Shown: piece after piece, positions 46,001 through 56,736 of the stretch
Position numbering within the stretch: the first letter of the stretch is position 1
Layout: each line of letters starts with the position of its first letter
Source of the DNA: Gentiana macrophylla
Taxonomy: Eukaryota; Streptophyta; Magnoliopsida; Gentianales; Gentianaceae
Length of the DNA: 64,000 nt
Direction of reading: 5' to 3'
NCBI GenBank assembly: GCA_026214975.1
Contig: CM047808.1
Span: forward strand, 6,747,262 to 6,811,261
Translations under genes and position numbers: made by a program
The notes under the pieces: generated by a model
What the model was told of the DNA's origin: nothing
What the model saw: only the letters and a program-made list of their open reading frames with translations
Database searches by the model: none

Positions 46001-47753
46001 AGTAAATACAATAATGGACCAAAATAATCTAACCATAGACTTTTTCCTCACCAATTAATATGAGTTCTTGTTAAATGAGATCCTTATGATTAGACATGAA
46101 ATGCAACCAATAAAAGTAAAATTTTCAAGTCAACTTTATATGAAAATGGTATTCAGGTGCATTAGTTACATATCTACGTACATTTGAAATCTACAAAATT
46201 TTACACAAAGGGCATAGTCATAAACAAGCACTCTCCAACCCTTTCTTCTGTATGCAAGCTAAATAATGACGAAAATGTGTATGTTAATTAATTCTAAGAT
46301 TTTAGAGCCACATTAGCATATGAAAAATTCATTATAGTAGCTGAAATTAGTCCATTCTCTTACCAAGCTAAGAGCTTTTTCCAATACTGATGATCCAAGC
46401 TCATATTTTAGAGGCTGGTATAATAATAGCCTGAACTAAAGCAACGGAATTTCGTGAGGGCTGTGACAAAGAAACCACATGTTTCACTAGGTGGGCACGA
46501 GTTGCCCCACCTGATCATTTTAACAGCTAACAACTAGGAGCACTTATACCTCGCGGTTGTGACCAAGAAATCATTTTTCCAGCTTGGTGTACCAGAAATG
46601 CCCAACTTATCAATTTATCACGTAGACTATTAAGGGTGATTATGCAGTGAACTCCTTAATGCATATAAAGAGGACAAATGGTGATTTGTCTTTTGTACAA
46701 TTTGCTGCAGTGTAGTTGATCTAATACTTAAAAACAAATTGTTACTTGTCTTTTGTACTAGTGTTGAGGTGATCTGATTCATCAAGGAATCTTTAAGGGT
46801 GTCCCTAGATAAGAACATTCCTTTTACAGGCCCCTTGGCTTGTGGTCCCAGGAAACACTTGTGTAAGTACTCTTCAATACTATGCAAACATACAAAACAT
46901 TTTTTTTTTTGTCTTTCTACAAACTTGACAATTATTGAACAGTATTGGTGCATTAAGGAGTATCATGTAAGAATTTCCCAATGGTCCACACCTATGGTAC
47001 AGTGTACTGGATAATTTCCACACCTTTCAAACCTCATCAACATCATTGTGGGTTTTATCCACTTACTACTATGCCATAAACAAACTAACAAGGCAACCTA
47101 GGCTGCACAGACCGCGGATACGTGACTACGGGATATGTGTACGGTATACATGCGCGCGGTGTTATTGAAAAATATAAGATACGGGTATGCAGGGCTTTTT
47201 GGTGAATATTGAAAATACGAGGACCAAACTGTACGAAAGAAAACCATAAAGAATACACATTTTAAAATACATAAAGTATAACAAAATTTTGACACACAAT
47301 TTACAATACGGTTCTTCATTTCAATCCCATATCCAATTTTGAAAATTCCTCTAATTCGCTCTCGGTGGTGTGTATCCTACCTATCCGATGCGTATGGTTT
47401 GGATATGTATCGGATACGGGAAACGTATCGGATACAAGACAAGACATGCAAAAGTATCTGGGCAGAAGGCAAAGAGCAAATCAAATACTGATAAATTAAC
47501 ACTAAAAAGAGCAAATGATGAAAATGTAATTGAAAGGTAGGTACCTAAAACTCTGAGGCCACTGCTGAGAAACGAAAGAAGAAGAAGGCGACAGATTTGT
47601 ATGTGTACCACCACCCGCTTCACCATTTGTGCTACCTTCAATATCCTCGTCGTCGTCTTCTTCTTCTTCTGTGGAGAAACCCCTCTCCACATCTTCTTCA
47701 ACATCCAACACACCATTCTCCCAGAACATCTCATTCGTTTCCTTTTCCGCCAT
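43069..47753 (-). CDS. AVT1: Vacuolar amino acid transporter, AVT1 type, 12 exons
   Basis: A multi-pass Aa_trans-family transporter, expected in the tonoplast moving neutral amino acids. Exons: 47753-47545, 45967-45684, 45539-45325, 45033-45010, 44916-44736, 44650-44431, 44318-44183, 44081-44062, 43948-43803, 43625-43582, 43366-43304, 43161-43069, giving 544 aa. The N-terminus is an acidic tail ([12 protein letters not shown]), then [20 protein letters not shown], the hallmark of the first membrane helix. About ten more hydrophobic helices follow, e.g. [40 protein letters not shown] and [20 protein letters not shown]. It ends LELAKQY. Exons 4 (24 nt) and 8 (20 nt) are very small. Ten introns are GT-AG. 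The eighth fits a U12-type AT-AA intron. An alternative in-frame ATG lies at 47789. The MAEKE start has the better context. Confidence 0.93.
43219..43283. repeat. Half copy of the GTGGTGCC MITE family, AVT1 intron 11
   Basis: CACTGTGGTGCC, then AGTAGATTTGGTATGGTGCT, then TTTAACGACCCC resembles the right half of the element at 40897-41089. Related text also occurs at 18838-18880 in HisRS intron 9. No intact left end is seen at either place. Confidence 0.45.
43949..44061 (-). other. Probable U12-type (AT-AA) intron of AVT1
   Basis: After ..TTGACTAA the intron would begin ATATCCTTTT, a perfect U12 5' splice site (RTATCCTTT). It holds TTCCTTAAT near its end, a perfect U12 branch site (TTCCTTRAY). 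It would end in AA 11 nt after the branch adenosine, 113 bp in total. Only this cut restores the family sequence [20 protein letters not shown] across the junction. No GT-AG alternative does so. Confidence 0.8.
45132..45305. mobile_element. MITE-like foldback element, AVT1 intron 3
   Basis: The ends TCAAGAAAGACTATAG and CTATGGTCTTTCTTGA pair as inverted repeats. Inner arms TTTAGTGGCACCACA and TGTGGTGCCACTAAA also pair. The centre carries a self-palindromic 21-mer, 45203-45223 (TTCGACC...AAGTCGAA), like the arms in 40897-41089. The right end lies only about 18 bp inside the intron from the exon 3 donor. Confidence 0.8.
47098..47450 (-). repeat. Unclassified dispersed repeat, copy in AVT1 intron 1
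   Basis: Reverse-orientation relative of 39249-39668. The right part has repeated GTATCGGATACGGGAAACGT text. The left end CGGATACGTGACTACGGG corresponds to the GTATCCG end of the other copy. It has no ORF. Confidence 0.55.
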
Positions 47754-48307
47754 TAATTTACGCCGCCTATTATATTTCAAAACTCTCATCAGAGCGAATC
47801 CCTTTCCGTTCACAATTCCCAAGAACCCTTTTAATTTAGACACACACGTTTGATATGTAGTAAGTGTATATGCAAAGGTTGGCCGGAGGGGGAGAGGGGC
47901 GGGGAGGGGAGTAAAACAAGAGTGATGTGGGCAGTATTGTCAGCTAAAAGTGTGCGTATTGTTTTCTTTTGCAGTATAAGAATGCTTGAATGACATGTCA
48001 GGAAAAAGAAATAACATGTTAGAGCGACCCCAATTGATAAACCTCAATTACACCCTTCAAACATATTGTCTTTCGTTTCAATTACATTTTTTAATACCTA
48101 AAAGTAATTCACTCCAATAAGTAAGTGAAGTCCAACCCCACAGATCTTAGGCGACAGAAGATCAAAACCAAATTTTAATACCACAAGACATTATTCACGC
48201 ACGTATCAAATATTCATCTTCAATTAAGTAAATTATACATCGACATTTTTTAATGCAATAAATTACATTGATGATTTTTGATAATATTTTGGTGACACGC
48301 GCAGATA

Positions 48308-48560
48308 TGATGATCGGCTAGAGCATATTACAATGATGATATTTCCGATAATATATAATCGCCACGCGCAGATGTTATCTTATCAAATACCACGCGTGGC
48401 GAGACGTCATTCGTTAAAAGATAAGTTGACACGCGTGGATATATGATGATTGACTGACATATTACGAGGATGATATTTCCGATAATATATAATCTGCCAC
48501 GCAGATGTTATCTTATCAATCACTACGGCGAGGCGTCATTCGCTAACAAGATTGCGGATT
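48308..48560. repeat. Two-unit tandem repeat, period about 134 bp
   Basis: GATGATATTTCCGATAATAT occurs at 48335 and again at 48469, followed in both by GCCACGC..CAGATGTTATCT, then TTATCAA, then GGCGAG(A/G)CGTCATTCG. The first unit holds the perfect palindrome CCACGCGTGG near 48391. It lies just upstream of the Harbinger transposase and may be its subterminal repeat region. Confidence 0.65.
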
Positions 48561-48579
48561 GTATTTTCTTACTTATTGC

Positions 48580-48582
<3 letters not shown>

Positions 48583-48641
<59 letters not shown>
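48583..48641. repeat. (AT)n microsatellite
   Basis: About 59 bp of TA dinucleotides between the 134-bp tandem repeat and the transposase remnant. Confidence 0.95.
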
Positions 48642-48644
<3 letters not shown>

Positions 48645-48809
48645 GTTGTTAACATCCATTTCCTACACCATCATTTTTCAATTATGTTCTAGACATTCAT
48701 ATCCTATCTTCCACTATATTACAAATTGTTTTCTTCATTATTTATGTAATGAGAAGACGACTACAAAGATGTTAGCACGACAAGATCGTGAGGATAACGA
48801 ATGTGATGA

Positions 48810-49945
48810 AGACGATGCTCATATGATAACTATGATTAGTCTTTGCACAAGAAGCTTCGCAGGTGGGATCATCGATGGGGTGGTTCAGGTTCCGGACGCA
48901 ACTACATACGTCGGCACGCGCAGAGAGTGCAAATGAATTATTGCATCAACAATATTTTGCAAATCCATCCATGTACACGCCGGATATGTTTCGTTCACGA
49001 TTTAGAATGCATAACCTATGTGAGAAGATCATGCGTGATGTTTCCAACCACAATAACTATTTTGTTCAAAGGGTTGATGCTCTCGGTCGGCCTCTCTTCT
49101 CAACAATGCAAAAGGTGGCATGTGCTATAAGACAACTAGCATATGGCACAGTTGCAGATCTTTTTGACGACACTTGGGCAATAGCCGAATCAACAAGCAT
49201 CGAGATCTTGAAGATGTTCACTCGATCTATTTGGGAAGTTTATGGACAAGAGTATCTGCGTCGTCCGAACGCAGGCGACTTGCATCGGCTGTTGGCAAAA
49301 GCTGAAGAAAGAGGATTCCCTGGGATGTTAGGTAGCCTCGATTGTATGCACTGGCGGTGGAATGCATGCCCAAAAGCATGGGAAGGACAATTTCTTGGGC
49401 ACAAAGGACGTGCGACTATCATTCTAGAGGCGGTGGCATCTTATGATACTGGATATGACACGCATTTTTGGACTTCCGAGTCTTTAAATGATATCAATGT
49501 CCTTGCTAAGTCCCCATTGTTTGATGAGGTATGTATGGGTATAAATCATCCAGTTGACTATGAAGTCAATGGAAGACATTACGGTAATGGCTATTATTTA
49601 GTTGATGGTATATACCCTGAATGGGCCACTTTTGTCAAAACAATATCCCATCCAAACACCCCAATGGAACAATATTTTGCTAGGATGCAAGAGGCATTTA
49701 GAAAGGACGTAGAAAGAGCGTTTGGGATTTTACAAGCTCGTTGGGCTATTGTACGTGGGCACTCGCGTGGGTGGGATAGGATGATCTCTCTTATATTATG
49801 TTGGCATGTATAATATTGCATAACATGATAGTCGAAGATGAACGAAGAAGATGAAATGGAGCCGATTGACCTAAATGAGATTCTACACTTCCAAATTAAA
49901 GCACGATTTATGATAGACCGCGATGGAAACAAGCGTGCAACGTGA
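48810..49945 (+). pseudogene. PIF/Harbinger transposase (DDE), frameshifted
   Basis: The main open frame 48863-49813 (316 aa) is a plant HARBI1-like transposase. It has NELLHQQYFANPSMYTPDMF, then the DDE triad: D in GMLGSLDCMHWRW (residue 160), D in YYLVDGIYPEW (248) and E in KDVERAFGILQARW (284). The last two are 36 residues apart. Just upstream in another frame is WDHRWGGSGSGRNYIRRH, so the true N-terminus is joined by a frameshift near 48925. The C-terminal ILHNMIVEDERR and EMEPIDLNEILHFQIKARFM also lie in other frames. The triad is intact but the frame breaks make it inactive. Confidence 0.9.
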
Positions 49946-50466
49946 TGGAATCACTCGTGATGAGGGTTCATGGAAAGGTATAATGGGTTAAAATCCAAAG
50001 TAATATCAAGAAGTCTAAAGAAGGACTTAGTGCAACATCTATGGAACAAGAAGATGCACGAGAGGAAGAATAATGTGGCATTGTGTTTTCAATAAATGTT
50101 GGATTAATCATCTATGTAATGTAATATTTATCGTGGTTGTATTTGTCTTGGTTTATTGCATAATTGTTTGAATTACTATCTTATGTAATGTAATATAGCA
50201 TAATAAGTACCGTGGTTGTATTTGTGTTAATTTATTGCATAATTGTTGGAATTGTCATCTTATTAAATAACATTTTCTTCCTCGTATAATTAAATTCAAT
50301 ACAATAAAACTTGAAAATGCAAACATATCAAACAAAAGATGAAACAATTCATTTAAAATATTTTTTTTGGATGATGATACATTTAAAATATTGAAATACA
50401 ACTACATAATTGAATATCAAACCACATATAGAAGTGATATTTTAAGTTAATCACATTAATAATTAC

Positions 50467-50760
50467 CTCATCCGTGTAGTTTACACCACTCCTTTGATTT
50501 TTTCTAGCCTTGGCAAGTGCATTGCTATACAACATGCATTCTTTGTTGATTTTTTTCCAACGCGCAATGCAACTTTTTTGGTCTCTTGGAATTCCCCCGG
50601 ACGGCCGATTCTCTTCAAAATGTTCTTGAATTCTATCCCACATTGTTGACACTCTTTGGTTGATACCGGTATAAGGATCACCTCCAACTGATAGTCTAGC
50701 TTGACAAAGAGACTCATCTTCTTCGACTTTCCATCCATCGGATCTTTGTTTTGGTGCCAT
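50467..50760 (-). pseudogene. Harbinger accessory Myb/SANT-like protein, first exon only
   Basis: Starts MAPKQRSDGWKVEEDESLCQ. It continues with GGDPYTGINQRVSTMWDRIQ and RDQKSCIARWKKINKECMLY, a trihelix/SANT-like DNA-binding domain of the kind encoded beside plant PIF/Harbinger transposases. Such proteins help bring the transposase to the element ends. A good donor (GAG|GTAATT) sits at 50467, but I find no second exon to the left. The C-terminal half is probably deleted. Transcription converges with the transposase, the usual layout. Confidence 0.8.
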
Positions 50761-52737
50761 TGAGATAAATAATTATTTTTAAACTTTCAAAATAAAACCA
50801 ATATTTTTAATAAAAGAAGAATGAATATGAAAAAATAAATGTGGTGTGGTATTTATATAAATGTGGTATAGTATTAGCCGTTGGAAATTTTGGGAAATAA
50901 TGTTGGTGTAACGTCCACCTGTGTGTAACGTCTATATATTAATTAGGGGGGGGGGGTAAAATAACCGTTGCAACGTATATATTAATTGGGTTGGGGTAAA
51001 ATAAATAGGGGACAGTAGGGGGACAAGTGGGGACCACATGCAAGCTTACCAATTTGGATCCACTCTCGCGCGTCCGGCAATTGAGAGGTATCAACCAAGG
51101 GATCAAATTTGGTAGACTCTCAGTGCATAATCATACCAATTTTAATACCTATTAATTTTATCCATCGGTGGAATCTAAGTGTTTTTCCCAATAGGGTCAA
51201 AATAGGTTTGACCCTCACCGTTTGACTCACCTAAGCAACATCTACACATTCCTAAAAATATTTATCTTTAAAGTGATATTTTAATACGTCGATTCTTGTA
51301 AAAAAATAAAAGATGTCAGATATGCATACAAAAAGAGTGTTGTATGTTATTTTCAAAATAAAAAAATAAATATTTGGACATGTTAATTTTTTTACGGAAA
51401 AATAGTATTTGTAGAAGTGTTTTTGTCACGATATATATCAAAAATGATACAAGACAACTGGCGGCACCACAACGAATGATACAATCTGATGACAATCTGT
51501 GCATTGATCATAATGTAATGTGTCTAAATTATTAATGATGTAAATCTAACATGACCAAGATGTATATCACCATTATGACACAATCGTTGTGCTCGTATCA
51601 TTACTCGATATGTATTTATGTAGTACATGGAGAAAGATATGAGAAGTAACTATTCATATTAGAGAGGCTCCCTATTTTGGGGTGAGCCTTAATTTCAAAT
51701 ATGGATAGGGAGTGGGAAATGGTGTTATTGTGGGCTTGGGGTTTGGATACCCACCCTATAAAACATTTAGGGAGGGTTAAGAGTGTAACATTGGGGTGAC
51801 TCTTACCTTGAGAAAAATGTTTGTGTCATGATAAAGTACGTACTGTAGTTTTGTGGACCAACATCTCATACTTGTTCTTCCAATATAAATCGGAGGAAAA
51901 GGAGTAAATTTGTAAAAAAATTGTATTTATATTTTACACTGAGTCGGTACTTATACATTTTTTCGATTTCATGTTGATGCCTTTGGACATGAAAGTCATA
52001 TTTGATCCGTAATCACCATAAAATTTACGAATTAAATATTACAACACATTTTTACTTCATTGATTTATTTTTTCGAAACTTTTAATATTCAATAATTCCT
52101 GCATCATACTATAAAATAAAATAAAAACTCCCACGCAAAATAATGTTACTATATTTATTGTGACTTGCTTAAGAAAGATATTTTACTATTGGATAGTGAT
52201 TTAGGCACAACACTTATCCACACAAATCATCAGCGCAAACACTTTATAATGCATATTTTAACTTTAAATCAAAAAAAAAAACACAAAAAAGTGCAGACCA
52301 CACATCACAAATTTTGGAGGATGGCCGGTGCATGTTTCCGGTGCCAAAATCATTTTCTTTACTATTACATTGTCACTATATTTTTTATTATGATTGTTGG
52401 TTTTGGCTCTGTAGAGACACGTGCGTCGGCCGTCAAAACAGGAAAGTCTTTATTTCCACCTCCCCATATATGAGTATAGTAGTATATCACATGTGCTATA
52501 TTAACGGATTATCTTCACTGAAAAATGAGTGTCGTTTACTTTTGATCAAACATGATAAAATTAACTTTATTGTATTTTGAGAGTTTTTGTAGTTGTTGAT
52601 TTGAGTAGTATTAATGTCGTAATAAAATTGTCACAATAATAATCAATACAACATATTTTTATATTATTAATTTTGATGTAGAAGTTATTGATTGATACGA
52701 GTATTAGAATATTCACAAATGTAAAAATGCGTTATAT
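50761..52737. other. Harbinger flank and intergenic DNA
   Basis: Contains a G-run (50946-50957) with a local duplication of TATATTAATT...GGGGTAAAATAA (about 50935-51008). A 9-bp perfect hairpin AGGGTCAAA/TTTGACCCT lies at 51193-51215. Sequence near 51660-51820 (GGCTCCC..GGGTGAGCC) could be a small transposon. The right end of the Harbinger element must lie here, but I could not find matching terminal inverted repeats with confidence. Confidence 0.45.
52321..52473 (+). CDS. Candidate small secreted-peptide ORF (50 aa)
   Basis: The frame reads MAGACFRCQNHFLYYYIVTI, then FFIMIVGFGSVETRASAVKT, then GKSLFPPPHI. A hydrophobic stretch (about residues 11-29) followed by TRASA looks like a signal peptide with a cleavage site. 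The remaining tail is short, with KTGKSLFPPPHI. Size and layout suit a plant signalling-peptide precursor, but I recognise no family (not CLE, IDA, PSK or RALF). The start lies in GGAGGATGGC, a fair context. Chance origin is quite possible. Confidence 0.3.
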   Translation: MAGACFRCQNHFLYYYIVTIFFIMIVGFGSVETRASAVKTGKSLFPPPHI

Positions 52738-52748
52738 TGTTTGTTGTG

Positions 52749-53000
52749 TGTTAGGAACTAGATAGGGCGCTCTTTAGCGGCTATTGTGTATTTCTAGGTG
52801 TGTTAGTACGTGTTGTTTGCCTTAACTTGTGTCAAGCCAACAGATATAAAGGCTTGGATGTGTTATATGATTGCTCATCTTTGGACATATAATAAAACTC
52901 AGTTTTCTCCCCTCTCCGCTCTCTCTCCTTTCCTTCAATTTCCCTCTCTTTTCTTATTCAAACTCTCAGCTGAAACCCTAGTTAAGCTAGGTGCTTAACA
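52749..53000 (+). repeat. 5' LTR of a + strand retrotransposon
   Basis: Begins TGTTAGGAAC and ends TTAACA, 252 bp. A TATA-like GATATAAAGG lies at about 52845, followed by a pyrimidine-rich leader. The tRNA-Met primer site adjoins at 53003-53014. Confidence 0.7.
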
Positions 53001-53002
53001 TT

Positions 53003-53014
53003 TGATATCAGAGA
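53003..53014 (+). other. Primer binding site (initiator tRNA-Met type)
   Basis: TGATATCAGAGA matches the common TGGTATCAGAGC at most positions and follows the LTR by 2 nt. Confidence 0.65.
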
Positions 53015-53040
53015 TCTATCATGCCCCGTGATAATCACTA

Positions 53041-54714
53041 ATGGCTGCAAAATCTATCGAAGAGCTGAGGACCTTTCAGCAGAAGACCAATGAAGATTAT
53101 GGCCGAAGTTCGATGAATTCAACCAAAAATTGGGAGAGCTCCAACTTAAGTTCAATAAGAAGACGGAGAATCAATTTGATTCCTTAATGATGATGATGAG
53201 AACTGTGTTGGGTAAGGTTGATAAGAAGCAGTAAACATCATTCGAAGATCCTGTTGTGGCTTTGGGTGATGGATTGCTGCCTACACGACACAGACATGAT
53301 GCGACAGATACAAGTTCGAAGAATGAGATGTACGATTTTGTTTGTAAGGCTGCTAAGATTGATTTTCCATTGTTTCATTGTGATGCTCCCATTGAGTGGA
53401 TTAAGAGACATGAACAGTACTTCCAAATCCATGAGACACGTGATAGTCATAAAGTTGGTTTGGCTGAGATGTATTTAAAGGGAACGACTGATGTATGGTT
53501 TGGTGGTTTAAGGACAAGTTACCCTTACTTGACATGCCCTATGATGAGAGAAGAATTCCTAAAAAGGTTTGGGTGTGTGTGAATGGATATGGCAGTTGAT
53601 GAATTCCACCATCTAAAACATATAGGATTTGTTGATGAGTATTTGGAAGAGTTTGAGGAGCTGAAAACCTTAGTTCAGATGCAATGCCCTAGGCTGTCAG
53701 AATATCATTTTGTTTCTTGTTTCATTAGAGGACTCAAACCTGAGATTAAGTATATGGTTAGACTAATGTATCATGATTCCATGTCAGCTGTTGTGGAGGC
53801 TTCCAGGTGTCAGGAGTGTGTGATATTGTCCCCGAATCACAAGCCTCTGCAAAAAATAACGTATACATAAGGGGAGATTTGACAGACACTATCTGCACCT
53901 AAGGTGTTCGACAGAATGCCACTAACTGAGCACAAGCCTGTTTTGTAAAAGGAAATCACATATAAGGAAATCCAAGATAAAAGGTCAAAAATAATATGTT
54001 TTAGGTGTGATGAGAAGTACACCAAGCCATAAATGTAAGCAGAAGCACATTTATATTATCCTAGCCGAGGATGAAGATTAAGTGGAAGAATATGATTATG
54101 TAAATGAGGTGATATGCACTTGATCCTAATCTGGTATCGGAGCAGGAGATCCCGATTTCAAACCCCGCTTCCAGCACATTTAAAAACAAAAACAAAAAAA
54201 ATCAAGTGCTGGGTCTCTCTCCCTTTTTATAGGCCCACACTTGAGGGCGTGATATAAGAAAATATAGTAGCACATTTACTAATACCAATTGGTTTCAGTA
54301 CAACGGTATGCGCTTGATCCTAATAGGAGGGTCCTCTATTCCTAGACAGGCCAGATGTCCCATAACACGTTTAAAATCAAAATGATGATCAAGAAGAAAC
54401 CAGTGGTAATTCTGATTGATAGTGGGGCTTCACACTATTTTCTGGATCATAATGTGGGTAAGAAAGCTAGGTGCATCATTGAGCTAAGCCACCCAATGAT
54501 CATTACAATGGTAGATGAAAACACAATTAGCAGCGAGTTCAAATGTCTCACCCTTACTTGGAGTATGCATAGCACAATGTTTCAACTTGACATCAGATTG
54601 ATTAGGCTGATGGTGCTTGATATGGACTGGATGAGGATGAGGTTGAGGATGTTTCGCCTAATAACCTTTAATTTCAACAACATGTGTTTGTCTTGTATTA
54701 AGGATGAGGTCTAG
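53041..54714 (+). pseudogene. Ty3/gypsy-type gag-protease remnant
   Basis: The start ATG at 53041 (MAAKSIEELRTFQQKTNEDY) leads, with shifts, into FDEFNQKLGELQLKFNKKTE, and from 53256 into a retrotransposon gag domain (KIDFPLFHCDAPIEWIKRHE ... AEMYLKGTTDVWFGGLRTSY). A stop at 53581 is followed at once by YLEEFEELKTLVQMQCPRLS in a new frame. After an inserted segment (54131-54305) comes a retropepsin with its active site VVILIDSGASHYFLD (54355-54714), ending near VLDMDWM. No reverse transcriptase or integrase follows on this strand, so the element is cut off near 54.7-54.9 kb. Confidence 0.85.
54112..54324. mobile_element. Small insertion flanked by 19-bp direct repeats
   Basis: GCACTTGATCCTAAT at about 54116-54130 and GCGCTTGATCCTAAT at about 54310-54324 form near-identical direct repeats. 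They flank about 175 bp that includes GGTATCGGAGCAGGAGATCC, CGATTTCAAACCCCGC and an A-rich stretch. The layout suggests a SINE or other small retroposon inside the gag-protease remnant. The tRNA-like text is too diverged to be certain. Confidence 0.4.
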
Positions 54715-54924
54715 ATCACATTGAGGGTGGCCTTCAGGAAGGTCAACTGAAGTTGATCAGTTGTAAGAAGTTGTTTAAAGCTTAAGGAAAAGGACTTACA
54801 ACCCGATGGGGTGTCTTAATATGAAACAAGGCCAGACTACGGACACTGGTAGCACCCCCACTGAGATAGCCCTAATACTATAGGAGTACAAGGATGTATT
54901 CTCTCGATCCTCTTGGTCCTGGCG

Positions 54925-55153
54925 GCGTGGCCTTTTCTAGTGCTATTCCAGTCCTTAACCGACAGTGTATCGGGTCAAACTGTAGTGCTAGTATGGTGAG
55001 TCAGGTGTCGAATCCTCAGGGAAACGTAGGGTAATTCAGAGTGTGGCTAAACACCAAGAAGCTATTATTAACTCAATCTAAGTCGCAATTTTTCTTTTTT
55101 CTATTTAGTAACCTTAAAACAGTAAATAAATGCATAAAACTAAAAGCATATAT

Positions 55154-55184
<31 letters not shown>

Positions 55185-56720
55185 AATATATATAAATACA
55201 TATATATATATATGAGATATAAATATATATAGGTACCAATACAATATATAAGATATAAATACTAGTAATATTATTAAAGACTAGCCAAGAATATGTCACT
55301 GAATCAGTATCTCTTTTTAGTAGAAATAGATGTGCTCGATCTTTCCTTATTTTAAGGTGAATCAATTATATGTGAATCGGTGTATTCCTAAGCTAGACAA
55401 CTCCTCCTCACACACGGCGTATGAAATTGTCATATGTCAAATTGTCATCCGTTTAATCTCCACAACTCGCCCCATGCTAATCTTAGTTAGTGCGAGCAGT
55501 ACCAAGTACAAATCTACCCCGGATAAAAGAGGTTATTCCTATTTGTCGACGGCCGATGTTATTCAAAAGGCTCCGGTTGTCGAGCGGATCGATTTAACAC
55601 AAACGGTGTAGTTTTAATCAAACCGTGATTTTAACATTATTATGATCTTGAACACAAATTTAATAAGATTCATCTTTCCAAGACAAATCGCCCCGGGTAG
55701 GAAATAGGATTCCGTTGTCACGTTTTCACTCGGCCATTTTTACCCTCCGGTTTTTCTATCCTTTATCTCATATCCTAACTTCTCGGTCGAGTTCATCGTT
55801 AGGTTATATGTTGCGATTCATCTTGGTTAATTACGTCAATCCGAATATTATCAATACGTTGCAAGATAGAAAAGATTCATTATAATCGATTTTAATTCAA
55901 TTTTAACATAGTCATCATCTATTTCCCTAAAAGATAAACTAATTCAATTTCATATCTTAGCTAGATATAGAGTTAGCCTAATATCATTATAACTAATATA
56001 TAGATACTAATAACAACAAACAAACATAAATACATTAAAAGTTGCAGATTACAATTGTAGTGTCGAGCCGTATTCTCCGGAAATAGCAACTCCTTTAGCA
56101 ACAACGAGCCTTGATAAACCTTCTAAGTACTAAAACGATACTTATACTACATTATTATTTCGATGAGAGTGTCATTTACGGTATTTACAAACTAGATTAA
56201 GATAATACACTAGATTAAGATATATATATATATATATATAGTGATATATATATATATTGGTACAACTCCTGATATGCAAATGATTGGTATTTAGCTGCAA
56301 ATGAGGAGTATTTATAGAGTGCATCACAAGGCCGGCGCGGGCGGTGTAGTACCGGCGCGGGCGGTGCTCTGATGGAGATTCTCTCCGATACAGTCCTCGT
56401 GTCTTTGGTGGCAGAGAGATTCGGCTCGGGCGGGTTTTTTCGGTTCGGGCGGATCTTGAAAAATATCTTTCTTCCGTTTTTCTTGTTTGGTTTTAATTCT
56501 TGATTTTCCATCATACATACCACAAATGATCAAAAACACGAGCCACGATAATTTTGATCATAAAAACTATAAGTTTTACTAAAATAATAACGATAATATC
56601 TATTTATAACGATTTCGATTTTTATGTGTTTTTAGATATATTTTTATAGAATTTATACGATATTATCGTAAATACGATATAAAAAGTCATATAATATGAT
56701 TATATTTTTATCATACATCA
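54925..56720 (-). repeat. LTR of a minus-strand Ty3/gypsy-type element
   Basis: On the minus strand, a purine tract AAGTGGGGAGTAGT (56734-56721) is followed directly by TGATGTATGA, the likely LTR start at 56720. A TATA box CTATAAATA lies at about 56317-56309 on the same strand. The left end is uncertain, near 54.93 kb where CCTGGCGGCGTGGCC occurs, which vaguely recalls the region beside a primer site. Length of about 1.8 kb suits the long LTRs of Athila/Tat elements. Simple TA repeats lie at about 55147-55212 and 56219-56241. Confidence 0.55.
56309..56317 (-). promoter_or_regulatory. TATA box of the LTR promoter
   Basis: Minus strand CTATAAATA. Directly upstream on that strand (56332-56366) is a GC-rich 15-mer, CCGGCGCGGGCGGTG, repeated with a 20-bp period in otherwise AT-rich DNA. 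Confidence 0.6.
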
Positions 56721-56736
56721 ACTACTCCCCACTTAG

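Noticed and set aside
47597..47853. Two + strand open frames opposite AVT1 exon 1 (Ser/His-rich)
   Set aside because: They are mirror frames of the acidic Glu/Asp-rich exon and show no independent coding signal.
51660..51820. Possible small foldback element (GGCTCCC..GGGTGAGCC)
   Set aside because: The proposed ends do not pair convincingly.
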